NCBI RefSeq assembly: GCF_006335125.1
Contig: NZ_VDMO01000003.1
Coordinates: 1-64,000, forward strand
DNA length: 64,000 nucleotides
Direction: 5' to 3'
Origin: Deinococcus radiopugnans ATCC 19172
GTDB taxonomy: Bacteria; Deinococcota; Deinococci; Deinococcales; Deinococcaceae
Shown here: positions 1-9,243 of the stretch, in pieces
Numbering within the stretch: position 1 is the first letter of the stretch
How the letters are laid out: the number at the start of each line of letters is the position of its first letter
Made by a program: the position numbers and the translations under genes
Notes under the pieces: model-generated
The model's input: the letters and a program-made list of their open reading frames with translations, nothing else
The model's database searches: none
What the model was told of the DNA's origin: nothing

Positions 1-260
1 CTTTGAAATGAGCGGTAAGTTCGGTAGCCTGTGAGGCGGCGGGTTTTGGTGGCTTCACACCTCAAAACACCGCCATTTCTCGTTTCTGTCGAGGGACAGA
101 CCGGAAGGTGACCTTCCCGCCGTCTGGAACGACTAAAAAATGAAGTTGTCGGCTACTGAGTATCCGCACGACTGGGCCACGCTGCAAGACGGTGACCCGG
201 CCGGGGAGGTGGCATGGCCCTTCGTGCCGCCCCAGGGCTGAGCCGACTCTTGGCCTGAGC
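1..260. other. Intergenic stretch with a weak hairpin and a doubtful 33-codon ORF
   Basis: No recognisable gene lies here. A hairpin (GGCGG-GTTTTG at 38-48 against CAAAAC-A-CCGCC at 63-74, one bulged base) could be the terminator of a gene left of the window. A 33-codon ATG ORF (140-241, plus) has an in-frame stop two codons upstream of its start, no clear ribosome binding site and no family I recognise, so I do not call it a gene. Confidence 0.35.
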
Positions 261-305
261 CGAACGGCACTGCCACCTCTTTATGTTGAGGGGCAGTGCC
301 GTTCG
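261..305. terminator. Strong hairpin downstream of the phospholipase gene
   Basis: A perfect 14-bp stem (CGAACGGCACTGCC at 261-274 with its complement at 292-305) encloses a further CCTC/GAGG pairing. It begins 17 bp past the stop codon of the minus-strand phospholipase-like gene, the position expected for a terminator. No clear U-tract follows on the minus strand, so it may instead be an mRNA-stabilising hairpin. Confidence 0.5.
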
Positions 306-321
306 ATCAGATGTTTAAAAC

Positions 322-966
322 TCAGAAGCTGTCGCTGCCGCCGACCCTGACCGCCTCGTAGTACGCGAAGGCGGCGCTGTAGCACGCCGGGCGCTTGTAC
401 CAGCTCTTGGCGGCGCAGATGGCCTTCATGTTGGTGTAAAACGCCTCGTCGGTGGTCTTGCGGTTGCTGTCGGTGCGCTGGTAGACCTTCAGGTTGCGGT
501 AGCCGAAATCGTGGACATTGCAGGCGGGCCGGAAATCCTCGCGGTAGCCCAGGCCCAGGCCGCTGGGGGCACTGCAGCCGTCGCGGGTCCAGTCCAGCCC
601 GGCATACGGACGGCCCGTGAAGGCGTAGGCCGCGTACTGGCTGTTGTAGTTGCCCACGCTGCCCCAGCCGGTGCGTTTGATATATGCCAGCCGGTCACCC
701 GCCAGATCCAGTCCCGTGAGGGCCGGAACATGGGGCAGGCTCAGATCTGTGGGCCGCTCGCCGTAGGCTTCCTGCAGGGCTTCCAGGAGGGCCGGATCGT
801 TGCCGTACCTCTCCAGAATCGCCTGACTGTCCGCGTCCTGCAATTCGGGGCGCTGGGCGTAGGCGTCGATTCCGGTGGCGGTGCTGGCGGTGGTCTGGAG
901 CGTGGTCTGACCACAGGCCATCAGGGTCAGGGACAGCAGGGCGGCAGGCAGCAGCAGTGGGCGCAT
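322..966 (-). CDS. Phospholipase A2-like lipoprotein
   Basis: 214 aa. Residues 1-18 form a lipoprotein signal ending in the lipobox L-M-A-C (Cys18), so the protein is probably exported and lipid-anchored. Residues 148-156 (ACNVHDFGY) match the C-x-x-H-D-x-x-Y active-site pattern of prokaryotic secreted phospholipase A2: His152/Asp153 would be the catalytic and calcium-linked pair, with a second Asp at 173 (TTDEAFY). The conserved segment DGCSAPS lies just before it. By family the reaction would be hydrolysis of the sn-2 ester of glycerophospholipids; substrate and role are unknown. The ATG at 966 follows an AGGAGA ribosome binding site on the minus strand. The gene stands alone, with a strong hairpin downstream. 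Confidence 0.75.
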   Translation of the reverse strand: MRPLLLPAALLSLTLMACGQTTLQTTASTATGIDAYAQRPELQDADSQAILERYGNDPALLEALQEAYGERPTDLSLPHVPALTGLDLAGDRLAYIKRTGWGSVGNYNSQYAAYAFTGRPYAGLDWTRDGCSAPSGLGLGYREDFRPACNVHDFGYRNLKVYQRTDSNRKTTDEAFYTNMKAICAAKSWYKRPACYSAAFAYYEAVRVGGSDSF

Positions 967-1104
967 GGGAATCTCCTGGAGAGAGGGAGCGGGAACGGGG
1001 CAGACGCGGGCCGCCGCCCCTGGGCCACAATCAGATGTTGATGGGCCGCATGGTACCCACTGCGGTGGGGGTTCGGATGAGTCCGGTTCCCCTGCCGCCT
1101 GCCG

Positions 1105-3231
1105 TTACAGCGGGTGCCGCGCCGAGGCGAACATTCCCTGCGCGCTCTTATCCCCCGGCAGTTTCTCGTATTCGCCGTCCAGGCACAGTTCCCACGAGCC
1201 GCGCTGATCGGCCCATTCGGTGTTCAGGATGTCCAGAAACTGGTCGCGGTGGGCGTCGTCCAGTACCGGGGCAATCACCTCCACCCGGCGGTCGAGGTTG
1301 CGGCTCATCAGGTCGGCGCTGCCGAAGTAGACCTCCGCGTGCCCCGCGTGGCCGAAGGCGTACACGCGGGCGTGTTCCAGGTAGCGCCCCAGCAGGCTGC
1401 GCACCCGCACCGTCTCCGACAGGCCGGGCACGCCGGGGCGCAGGCAGCACACGCCCCGGATGATCAGGTCGATGCGGACCCCGGCGGCGGCGGCCCCGTA
1501 CAGCGCCTCGATCATCGCCGGATCGGTCAGCGAGTTGACCTTGATGCGCGCCCAGGCGTCATGGCCCGCGCGGGCATACTCGGCCTCGCGCTCCAGCAGG
1601 GCTTCCAGACCGCTGCGGGCGGTGTCGGGGGCCACCAGCAGGTGGGTGTAGTCGGCCTCGGCGTACCCGGTCAGGTGGTTGAACAGTTCGGCCACGTCCA
1701 TGCCGATTTCGGGGTCGGCGGTCAGCAGGCTCAGGTCGGTGTACAGCCGGGCGGTCTTGGGGTTGTAGTTGCCGGTGCCGATGTGCACGTAGCGGCGCAG
1801 GCCGCCTTCCTCGCGGCGCACCACCAGCGTGACCTTGGCGTGGGTCTTGAGGCCCGCCATGCCGTACACCACATGCGCCCCGGCGCGTTCCAGCTTTCTG
1901 GCCCAGGAGATGTTGCGCTGCTCGTCGAAACGCGCCTTGAGTTCAATTAAAGCCACCACCTGCTTGCCGTTCTCGGCGGCGGTTCGCAGGGCGGCCAGCA
2001 ATCTTGGGTCATCCCCGGTGCGGTACAGCGTCTGCTTGATCGCCAGCACCTGCGGATCCCGGCTGGCCTCCTCGATAAAGTCCAGGATGTTGGCGAAGCC
2101 GTCGTAGGGGTGGTGCAGCAGCACGTCGCCCGCGCGCAACGTGTCGAAGATGCCGTCCTCCTCGTCGCCGTCCAGATCGGGCACGGCGGGGGCGTAGGCC
2201 GGGAACGACAGCTCGGGGCGCCCCACCGGCAGGCCCATCAGATCGGCGGTGCCCAGCGGGCCTTCCAGCAGGAAGATGTCCTCGGGGGCCAGCCGCAGCC
2301 GCTCTTGCAGGAAGGTGACCAGCCCAATCGGGGTCTCGCGCACCACCTCCAGCCGCACCGCAGCGCCGAAGCGGCGGCGGCGCAACCCGTCCTCGATGGT
2401 GGCGAGCAGATCCTCGGCCTCTTCCTCCTCGAACTCGTAATCGGTGTTGCGGGTCACGCGGAAAACGTGGGCGGCCAGCACCTCGCGGCCCTTGAACAGC
2501 TCGCCGATGTGGGCAGCGATCACGTCCTCGAGCATCAGCAGGGCGTCGCCGATCACCACCACGCGCGGCAGCACGCCCACCGGCACCTTGACCCGCGCGA
2601 AATCGGTGTCCTCGCTGCCCCCGCCGCGCAGCAGGATCGCCAGGTTCAGGCTCAGGTTGCTCAGGTACGGAAACGGGTGGCTGGGATCCACCACCAGCGG
2701 CGTCAGCACCGGCTGAATTTCCGCCAGATAGTGTTCGCGCAGGCTGGCGCGGGCGCGTTTGCCCAGATCGGCCACGCGCGTCAGCTTGACGCCCTCGTCC
2801 AGCAGCAGTTTCAGCACCTTGCGGGTGGTCTTCTCGATCTCGCGCAGCATGCCCTGCGTCCGCTCACGCACCAGCGCCAGCGTCTCGCGCGGGGCCAGAC
2901 CGTCCAGTCCCGGCGTGTTCACCCCCGCCGCGATCTGGCGGTGGATGCCCGCCACGCGCACCATGAAGAACTCATCGAGGTTGCTGCCGCAGATGGCCGC
3001 GTACTTCAGCCGTTCCAGCGGCGGGTTGCGCACGTCGCGGGCCTCGGCCAGCACCCGCTCGTTGAAGGCCAGCCACGACAGCTCGCGGTTCAGGTAGCGA
3101 CTTTCCGGGTTCGCCACCGTGCTGTGCGTGCGCGTCTCGCCCAGCCCTTCCGGCTCCGGTTTCTTGCGGCGGCGCCTGGCTTTGGCCGGCGGGGCTTCGG
3201 TCAGGACGGCGGACGGTTTGGCGCGGGACAC
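1105..3231 (-). CDS. ppk1: Polyphosphate kinase 1
   Basis: 708 aa, slightly longer than E. coli Ppk (688 aa) because of a basic, low-complexity N-terminus of about 45 residues (RRRRKK). The reversible reaction moves the ATP gamma-phosphate to long-chain polyphosphate. The core starts at RYLNRELSWLAFNERVL (about 45-62), with the typical SNLDEFFMVRVAG segment near 85. The phosphorylated His is the one in GLKTHAKV (about residue 463), and YVHIGTGNYNPKTARLYTDL follows near 481-500; a second HKD-like His is in YLEHARVYAFG near 620. The start is GTG at 3231, preceded by an AAAGGAG Shine-Dalgarno. It is monocistronic as far as can be seen. Confidence 0.97.
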   Translation of the reverse strand: MSRAKPSAVLTEAPPAKARRRRKKPEPEGLGETRTHSTVANPESRYLNRELSWLAFNERVLAEARDVRNPPLERLKYAAICGSNLDEFFMVRVAGIHRQIAAGVNTPGLDGLAPRETLALVRERTQGMLREIEKTTRKVLKLLLDEGVKLTRVADLGKRARASLREHYLAEIQPVLTPLVVDPSHPFPYLSNLSLNLAILLRGGGSEDTDFARVKVPVGVLPRVVVIGDALLMLEDVIAAHIGELFKGREVLAAHVFRVTRNTDYEFEEEEAEDLLATIEDGLRRRRFGAAVRLEVVRETPIGLVTFLQERLRLAPEDIFLLEGPLGTADLMGLPVGRPELSFPAYAPAVPDLDGDEEDGIFDTLRAGDVLLHHPYDGFANILDFIEEASRDPQVLAIKQTLYRTGDDPRLLAALRTAAENGKQVVALIELKARFDEQRNISWARKLERAGAHVVYGMAGLKTHAKVTLVVRREEGGLRRYVHIGTGNYNPKTARLYTDLSLLTADPEIGMDVAELFNHLTGYAEADYTHLLVAPDTARSGLEALLEREAEYARAGHDAWARIKVNSLTDPAMIEALYGAAAAGVRIDLIIRGVCCLRPGVPGLSETVRVRSLLGRYLEHARVYAFGHAGHAEVYFGSADLMSRNLDRRVEVIAPVLDDAHRDQFLDILNTEWADQRGSWELCLDGEYEKLPGDKSAQGMFASARHPL

Positions 3232-3379
3232 AGAGAAAGCTCCTTTGGGTGGGGGGAGGGCTGGGCCTTGATCCGCCCCACAAAGGGAGGCCGGGTCAAT
3301 CAGGCGGTGGTCAGGGCATTAAAGCACCGATCCGCGTGAGTGACCCGGCATTCAGCTTGATGGTTTATGGGGGGAAGGC

Positions 3380-3438
3380 CTGAAGGTCTCAAAGTCTGAA
3401 TGCCGGTAGAACGAGGTGTTTGGCGTTCAGACCTTCAG
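3380..3438. terminator. Nested inverted repeats between ppk1 and fabF
   Basis: CTGAAGGTCT (3380-3389) pairs perfectly with AGACCTTCAG (3429-3438). An inner repeat, GTCTGAATGCC (3394-3404), pairs with GGCGTTCAGAC (3422-3432) with one G-T. The two stems share bases on the right arm, so they are alternatives. The position just past the fabF stop codon suggests transcription termination of the fab cluster. Confidence 0.4.
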
Positions 3439-3444
3439 ACCCAT

Positions 3445-4689
<1,245 letters not shown>

Positions 4690-4794
4690 ATTTTCCCTCC
4701 TTTCCAGATCAGAAACGGGGCGACGGTATGACCCGCGCCCCGCCCTGACTCACTGCCCTGACTTCGCTTCACGCGTCGCCGGAGCAGGCGCGGT

Positions 4795-5025
4795 TTACTG
4801 CTTGCCCTCGATGTAATCGACGGCGGCCTGCACGGTGCGGATGGTCTCGGCGTCCTCATCGCTGATGGTCACGCCGAACTTGTCTTCCAGACCCATGATC
4901 AGCTCCACCGTTTCCAGGCTGTCGGCGCCCAGGTCTTCCACGAAGCGGGCCTCGGGGTTCACCTTGTCCGCGTCCACACCCAGCTTGTCCACAATCACAT
5001 CTTTCACGTCATCAAAAGTCGCCAT
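4795..5025 (-). CDS. acpP: Acyl carrier protein
   Basis: 76 aa, acidic, canonical AcpP. Ser36 in the [12 protein letters not shown] motif is the site for 4'-phosphopantetheine, which carries the growing acyl chain between the Fab enzymes encoded around it. The ATG at 5025 has an AGGAGG ribosome binding site. It lies between fabG and fabF, and a TAGACT -10-like box (5071-5076, minus) may give it extra transcription, which would suit the high cellular demand for ACP. Confidence 0.97.
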   Translation of the reverse strand: MATFDDVKDVIVDKLGVDADKVNPEARFVEDLGADSLETVELIMGLEDKFGVTISDEDAETIRTVQAAVDYIEGKQ

Positions 5026-5070
5026 GGTTGTTCCTCCTGTCCTTGAAGTGTCCTGCTTGAAATCTGTGCC

Positions 5071-5076
5071 AGTCTA
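5071..5076 (-). promoter_or_regulatory. Possible -10 box for acpP
   Basis: TAGACT on the minus strand in the 132-bp fabG-acpP gap, about 46 nt upstream of the acpP ATG, leaves room for a leader with the visible AGGAGG site. The -35 region is weak, so this is only a candidate internal promoter. Confidence 0.3.
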
Positions 5077-5157
5077 CACGCGCAGGGTGTGAGAGGCCAC
5101 GTTGTTGAACGGGGTGTAAACGGGAAGTGGCGGTGACCCCACCCTGCCCTCAGACGG

Positions 5158-5910
5158 TTAATGGGGATTCAGGCCGCCGTCCACCCCAATGGTCTGTCCG
5201 GTGATGTACCCGGCCCCCTCGGAGGCCAGGAAGGCCACCAGCGCGGCCACCTCCTCCGGCTGCCCGAAGCGGGCCAGGGGAATGCCCGCCAGATAGCCCT
5301 GCTGCACGTCCTCGGTCAGCGCGCCGGTCATGTCCGACTCGATGAAACCGGGGGCCACGGCGTTGACCGTGATGCCGCGCCCGCCGTACTCCTTGGCCAG
5401 CGCCTTGGTCAGTCCGATCAGCCCGGCCTTGCTGGCGACGTAGTTGGCCTGCCCCGGATTGCCGGTCAGGCCCACCACGCTGGCGATGTTGACGATGCGG
5501 CCAGAGCGGGCGCGCATCATGTGCTTGATGGCCGCCCGGCACGCGACAAACGCGCTGCTGAGGTTGGTCTGGATCACCGTGTCCCAGTCCTCGTCCTTCA
5601 TGCGGATGGCGAGGCCGTCGCGGGTGATGCCGGCGTTGTTGACCAGCACGTCCAGCCGGCCCATGCCCGCGATCACGTCCTCGACGAGTTTTCCGGCGTT
5701 GGCGGGCGTGGTCAGGTCAGCGCCGAACACCTCGGCGCGGACGCCGTGGGCGCGGGCCTCGGCGGCCACCTTTTCGGCCTCGGCGGCGTTGCGGCCGTAA
5801 TGAACGGCAAGATCAAAGCCGTCTGCGGCCAGTTTCAGGGCCATGGCGCGGCCCAGGCCCCGGCTGCTGCCGGTGACGAGGGCGACTTTGCGGGGTGGGG
5901 TGTCGGTCAT
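5158..5910 (-). CDS. fabG: 3-oxoacyl-ACP reductase
   Basis: 250 aa short-chain dehydrogenase that reduces 3-oxoacyl-ACP with NADPH in fatty acid elongation. Visible motifs are TGSSRGLGRA (the TGxxxGxG cofactor loop), NNAG, the catalytic Ser of IVNIASVVG, and the catalytic Tyr/Lys in the YVASK motif. The C-terminus ends TGQTIGVDGGLNPH as in FabG. An in-frame extension upstream to 6009 exists, but the ATG at 5910 has an AAGGA site and overlaps the preceding lipoprotein gene by ATGA, so I chose 5910. Confidence 0.95.
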   Translation of the reverse strand: MTDTPPRKVALVTGSSRGLGRAMALKLAADGFDLAVHYGRNAAEAEKVAAEARAHGVRAEVFGADLTTPANAGKLVEDVIAGMGRLDVLVNNAGITRDGLAIRMKDEDWDTVIQTNLSSAFVACRAAIKHMMRARSGRIVNIASVVGLTGNPGQANYVASKAGLIGLTKALAKEYGGRGITVNAVAPGFIESDMTGALTEDVQQGYLAGIPLARFGQPEEVAALVAFLASEGAGYITGQTIGVDGGLNPH

Positions 5911-6365
5911 GGGGTGTCCTTGGTGAGCGTGAACGGGTGGCGGTAGTCGGGCAGGAAGCATTGCCAGGTCCAGGCGGCAGGGGACGTATCGTCGCCGATG
6001 GCAAAGCAATTCAGCGGCAGGTCTGCGGCGCCTGACCGTTTCAGGATCAGGCTGGCGGTCTCCGGAACGGGGGTGGTCTGGGCCTGGAGATAGCGGTGGA
6101 CGGCCCCGCCGATCACGCTGCCGGTCACGGTCAGGCTGTCTCCGTCCAGGAGACCGGTGCCCGCCACTGTGTAGGTCTCAGCCGTGTCGTACGTCGCGCT
6201 CAGCTCCAGCCGCAACGTCTGGTCAGAGGCCGTGGTGCCGCTCCAGGCCCCCCGCAGAATGCCCGGGTGGTCTGCGAAGGAGATGGGCGTGGGGGTCAAC
6301 CCGACTTCCCGGTTGCAGGCCGTGGCCGCTGCAACGACGAGAAGGGCCAGCGCAAGTCTTTTCAC
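5907..6365 (-). CDS. Small lipoprotein of the fab operon, function unknown
   Basis: 152 aa. It starts with a lipoprotein signal (MKRLALALLVVAAATAC, Cys at 17), so it is probably exported and lipid-anchored. The mature part is beta-rich in character (alternating S/T and hydrophobic residues) with two later cysteines (LNCFAIG and WQCFLPD) that could form a disulfide. I recognise no family. It overlaps both neighbours by 4 bp, so it is translated from the fatty-acid synthesis mRNA between dinB-like and fabG. A role in envelope lipid homeostasis is only a guess from position. Confidence 0.7.
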   Translation of the reverse strand: MKRLALALLVVAAATACNREVGLTPTPISFADHPGILRGAWSGTTASDQTLRLELSATYDTAETYTVAGTGLLDGDSLTVTGSVIGGAVHRYLQAQTTPVPETASLILKRSGAADLPLNCFAIGDDTSPAAWTWQCFLPDYRHPFTLTKDTP

Positions 6366-6934
6366 GGTAAGGCATTGTCCCCGGTGCCCGTCGGCGATGC
6401 AACCGGGGTCAGCCGCGCCCGCACGCCGCCCTCGTGGTGACGGTTGTGCAGCAGCGTGAACAGCAGCATCTCGCGCACGGACAGCACGCCCAGCACCGGA
6501 TGGGGCATGGCCCAGGCGTCCAGCTCGGCATCTGTCCAGCCTGTCAGTGCGTCGCTCACCCCGGTCAGCGAGGCCCGGTACCGTTCCACCAACTCTGTCT
6601 GGGTGCCTTCCGGCTGCGGCAGCCAGCGCCCGAACGCCCTGGCGCCAGAGGAGAGGGCGGCGCGGTACTCGGCCTCGATTTCGGCGGAACTTCTGCGGTG
6701 GTGTTCCGGCGGCAGCGGCTGAAGTCGGTCACGCGCCGCACCCAGCCCACCCGCCACCGGCCGATTGGAGCGGATCAGGTGATCGAGGTGATGCGCCGCG
6801 CCCCACTGCTCAGCCGTGCCAGTCCAGAATGTTCTGTCGTCCAGACCCGCAAAAGACCCGCCGATCTCGTCGGCCGCCCCGGCAAAGGCCGGGAGCAGCT
6901 CAGCGCGGGAAGAGGGCGCGGTCACGCCAGTCAC
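6362..6934 (-). CDS. DinB-like four-helix protein
   Basis: 190 aa with the layout of the DinB/YfiT-like superfamily: four predicted helices and the usual His ligand triad. His49 or so (AHHLDHLIRS) and the late HNRHHEGG motif are the likely metal ligands. Family members are metal-dependent thiol transferases or are uncharacterised, and this one cannot be placed further. Its start overlaps the fabD stop by ATGA and its stop overlaps the lipoprotein start by 4 bp. Its place inside the fab operon is unusual. The family is numerous in Deinococcus. Confidence 0.75.
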   Translation of the reverse strand: MTGVTAPSSRAELLPAFAGAADEIGGSFAGLDDRTFWTGTAEQWGAAHHLDHLIRSNRPVAGGLGAARDRLQPLPPEHHRRSSAEIEAEYRAALSSGARAFGRWLPQPEGTQTELVERYRASLTGVSDALTGWTDAELDAWAMPHPVLGVLSVREMLLFTLLHNRHHEGGVRARLTPVASPTGTGDNALP

Positions 6935-7845
6935 AGCCCGAACGCCTCCACGTCGGCCGCCGTGCCCATCTGGATGGTCTTCGCACCCGGCACGATGCGC
7001 CCCACCAGCCCGCCCAATACTTTGCCGGGGCCGAACTCGATGAAGGTGTCCACGCCCATACCGGCCAGCGCCTTGATGGTTTCCACCCAGCGCACGGCGC
7101 CCGTGATCTGGCGTTCCAGCAGTTCCGGCACGCGCTGGGGATCGTCATTCAATTCAGCCGTGACGTTCGCCAGCACCGGAAAGGCAAACGGGCCGTAAGC
7201 CGCCGCCTGCAAATCAGGCGAGAGGCCCTCCGCTGCCGGGGCCATTAAAGCGCAGTGAAACGGGGCGCTGACCTTCAGAGGGATGGCTTTCAGGCCGCGC
7301 GCCTTCAGCGTGGCGCTGGCCGTCGCCACCGCGTCCGCCGTCCCGCTGATCACCGTCTGGGTGGGGGCGTTGAAGTTGGCGGGCTGCACGCCGTCCAGGC
7401 CGCCGCAGACCTCAGCCACCACCGCCGGATCGCCCATGATGGCGCTCATGGCCCCGTCGCCGGGGGCCACGGCCTGCTGCATCAGCGTGCCGCGCTGACG
7501 GGTCAGGCGCAGGGCGTCGGCCAGAGACAGCACGCCGGCGGCCACCAGGGCGCTGTATTCGCCCAAGCTGTGTCCAGCAGCCACCATCGGCGTCAGGCTG
7601 GTCTTGTCCTGCCACGCGCGGTAGGCGGCCACACTCGCCGCCACCAGGGCCGGCTGCTGGTTGGCGGTCAGGGTCAGGTCTTCCAGTGGGCCGGTTTCAA
7701 TCAGGGCGCGCAGGCCCGGCAGCGTTTGCTCGGCCTCGGCGTACACACTTTCGGCCACGGGAAAGGCGGCGGCCAGATCGGCGCCCATGCCCACCGCGTG
7801 CGAACCCTGGCCGGGAAACAGGGCGGCTATTTTCGGGCTGCTCAT
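6931..7845 (-). CDS. fabD: Malonyl-CoA:ACP transacylase
   Basis: 304 aa. It transfers malonyl from CoA to ACP, supplying FabH and FabF. The family start ALFPGQGSHAVGMG is at residues 7-20, and the nucleophile Ser lies in GHSLGEYSAL, with a downstream His in APFHCALM. The in-frame extension to 7905 is rejected because ATG 7845 overlaps the fabH stop (ATGA) and the protein then starts MSSPKIAALFPGQG, as expected. Confidence 0.97.
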   Translation of the reverse strand: MSSPKIAALFPGQGSHAVGMGADLAAAFPVAESVYAEAEQTLPGLRALIETGPLEDLTLTANQQPALVAASVAAYRAWQDKTSLTPMVAAGHSLGEYSALVAAGVLSLADALRLTRQRGTLMQQAVAPGDGAMSAIMGDPAVVAEVCGGLDGVQPANFNAPTQTVISGTADAVATASATLKARGLKAIPLKVSAPFHCALMAPAAEGLSPDLQAAAYGPFAFPVLANVTAELNDDPQRVPELLERQITGAVRWVETIKALAGMGVDTFIEFGPGKVLGGLVGRIVPGAKTIQMGTAADVEAFGL

Positions 7846-8885
7846 GCGCCCACCTCGGTCAGCGCGGCGGCTTTCGCCTGCAGGCTGGGCGCGCCGCCCC
7901 ACCATTTCATCGTTCCGGCCACCCAGCTCAGGCCGCCGCCGAAGGCGATCAGCAGCAGTTGCTGGCCGTCACCTATGCGCCCGTCGTCCACCGCCTCACG
8001 CAGGGCCAGCGGCACCGTGGCGCTGGAGGTGTTGCCGTAGCGGTCCAGATTGACCACCGTCTTGCTCATGGGAATGCCGAAGCGCTCCACGGCCGCCTCG
8101 ATGATCCGCACGTTGGCCTGATGCGGAATCACCCAGTCCACGTCCGCGCTGGTCAGCCCGCTCTTTTGCAGCACCTTCTGGCCGCTGTCGCCCAGCACGC
8201 GCACCGCGAATTTGAAGACCTCGCGCCCGTTCATGCCGACGCTCTCGCCCATCTCGAAGCCGCCGGGCAGTCTGGGGGCCACGCAGCGCAGGTACAGGCT
8301 GGGTCCCCCCGCGCCGTCCGCGCCCATGATGAACTCCTGAAAGCCCAGCCCCCCCGGCACCGGCCCCACCACCGCCGCGCCCGCGCCGTCGCCGAACAGA
8401 ATGGCTGTGCCCCGGTCCTGCTGGTCCACGATCTTGCTCAGGACCTCGGCCCCCACCACCAGCACGCGCCGCGCCGTTCCGGACTGAATCAGGCCCGAGG
8501 CCACGCTCAGGGCGTACACGAAACCGCTGCAGGCGGTGGACAGGTCAAAGGCCGCCGCGCCTGCCAGCCCCACCTGCATGGCGATCAGCGCGGCTGTTGA
8601 CGGCATCAGCGCGTCCGGGCTGACCGTGGCGCAGATCACGGCGTCGACTTCCTTCAGGGCGTCCGGATCCCGCGAGAGCATGTCGCGCACCGCGCCCACG
8701 CCCATGTCCGAGGTGTACTCGTCGGGGGCCGCGAAGTGCCGCTGACGGATGCCGGTGCGCGACTCGATCCACTCGGCGTTGGTGTCCATGTACGCCTCGA
8801 AATCCGCGTTGGTCACGATGCGTTCGGGGGCGTGGCTGCCCAGGGCGGTGATGCCGATGCTGGGGCGGGGGGGGAAGGCACTCAT
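7842..8885 (-). CDS. fabH: Beta-ketoacyl-ACP synthase III
   Basis: 347 aa. It starts fatty acid synthesis by condensing acetyl- or branched acyl-CoA with malonyl-ACP. The Cys-His-Asn triad is visible: Cys in DLSTACSGFVYAL, His in WVIPHQANVRI and Asn in RYGNTSSATVPLAL. The tail (WWGGAPSLQAKAAALTEVGA) is longer than in E. coli FabH. An in-frame extension to 9179 exists, but the ATG at 8885 lies exactly 7 nt after a good -10 box, so I take a leaderless start there. It is the first gene of the fab operon. Confidence 0.96.
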   Translation of the reverse strand: MSAFPPRPSIGITALGSHAPERIVTNADFEAYMDTNAEWIESRTGIRQRHFAAPDEYTSDMGVGAVRDMLSRDPDALKEVDAVICATVSPDALMPSTAALIAMQVGLAGAAAFDLSTACSGFVYALSVASGLIQSGTARRVLVVGAEVLSKIVDQQDRGTAILFGDGAGAAVVGPVPGGLGFQEFIMGADGAGGPSLYLRCVAPRLPGGFEMGESVGMNGREVFKFAVRVLGDSGQKVLQKSGLTSADVDWVIPHQANVRIIEAAVERFGIPMSKTVVNLDRYGNTSSATVPLALREAVDDGRIGDGQQLLLIAFGGGLSWVAGTMKWWGGAPSLQAKAAALTEVGA

Positions 8886-8921
8886 GGTCGCAACGGTAGC
8901 ATTCTTTGAACAGGCGTTCAA
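8886..8921 (-). promoter_or_regulatory. fabH promoter with a palindromic operator over the -35 box
   Basis: On the minus strand, TTGAAC (8916-8921) is a near-consensus -35, followed by a 17-bp spacer, a TACCGT -10 (8893-8898) and 7 nt to the fabH ATG, which gives a leaderless transcript. The -35 is one arm of a perfect inverted repeat, TTGAAC-GCCT-GTTCAA (8906-8921). A dimeric repressor bound there would block RNA polymerase and so control the whole fab operon. The regulator is not identified in this window. Confidence 0.6.
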
Positions 8922-9198
8922 TGAATTGGGTTCAGTGTTTAAGGACGGGGGTCTCGGGGCCGGGCCGGCGTGAGACCCGGTCAAAACGCAGGCTGAAGCT
9001 GGGGACCTACCTGATCTGGCCTGCGCTGAAGGAGGCCACATTCGGGAAGGCAATCCTGAGCTGATCCGTCTTGCGATGTCCTCGCTGTTTGCCTCTCCTT
9101 CCAGCCGGATGAAAGTGAACACCGTGCGGATACGCCAGGTCAGCATCAGCTGAGCCACCGTCCGCCAGAAGGTCAGCACTGTACACCGTTAAACCACA
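8922..9198. other. Intergenic stretch between fabH and trigger factor
   Basis: About 277 bp with no gene I can support. In-frame codons upstream of fabH continue to 9179, but they show no family similarity or start signal, so this is non-coding sequence holding the fabH upstream region. Confidence 0.5.
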
Positions 9199-9230
9199 AA
9201 GAGGCGCGCCCCGCAGGACGCGCCCCTCTT
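9199..9230 (-). terminator. Terminator hairpin after trigger factor
   Basis: AAGAGG-CGCG (9199-9208) pairs with CGCG-CC-CCTCTT (9219-9230, two bases bulged). On the minus strand it begins 13 bp after the tig stop and is followed by TTTGTGGTTTAA, a loose U-rich tract. Confidence 0.55.
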
Positions 9231-9243
9231 GAATCGGCTGTTC

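Noticed and set aside
140..241. 33-codon ORF near the left edge
   Set aside because: No ribosome binding site, in-frame stop just upstream and no recognisable sequence.
2110..3339. 409-codon plus-strand ORF opposite ppk1
   Set aside because: It is the GC-rich antisense shadow of ppk1, rich in His/Gln/Ala with no family features.
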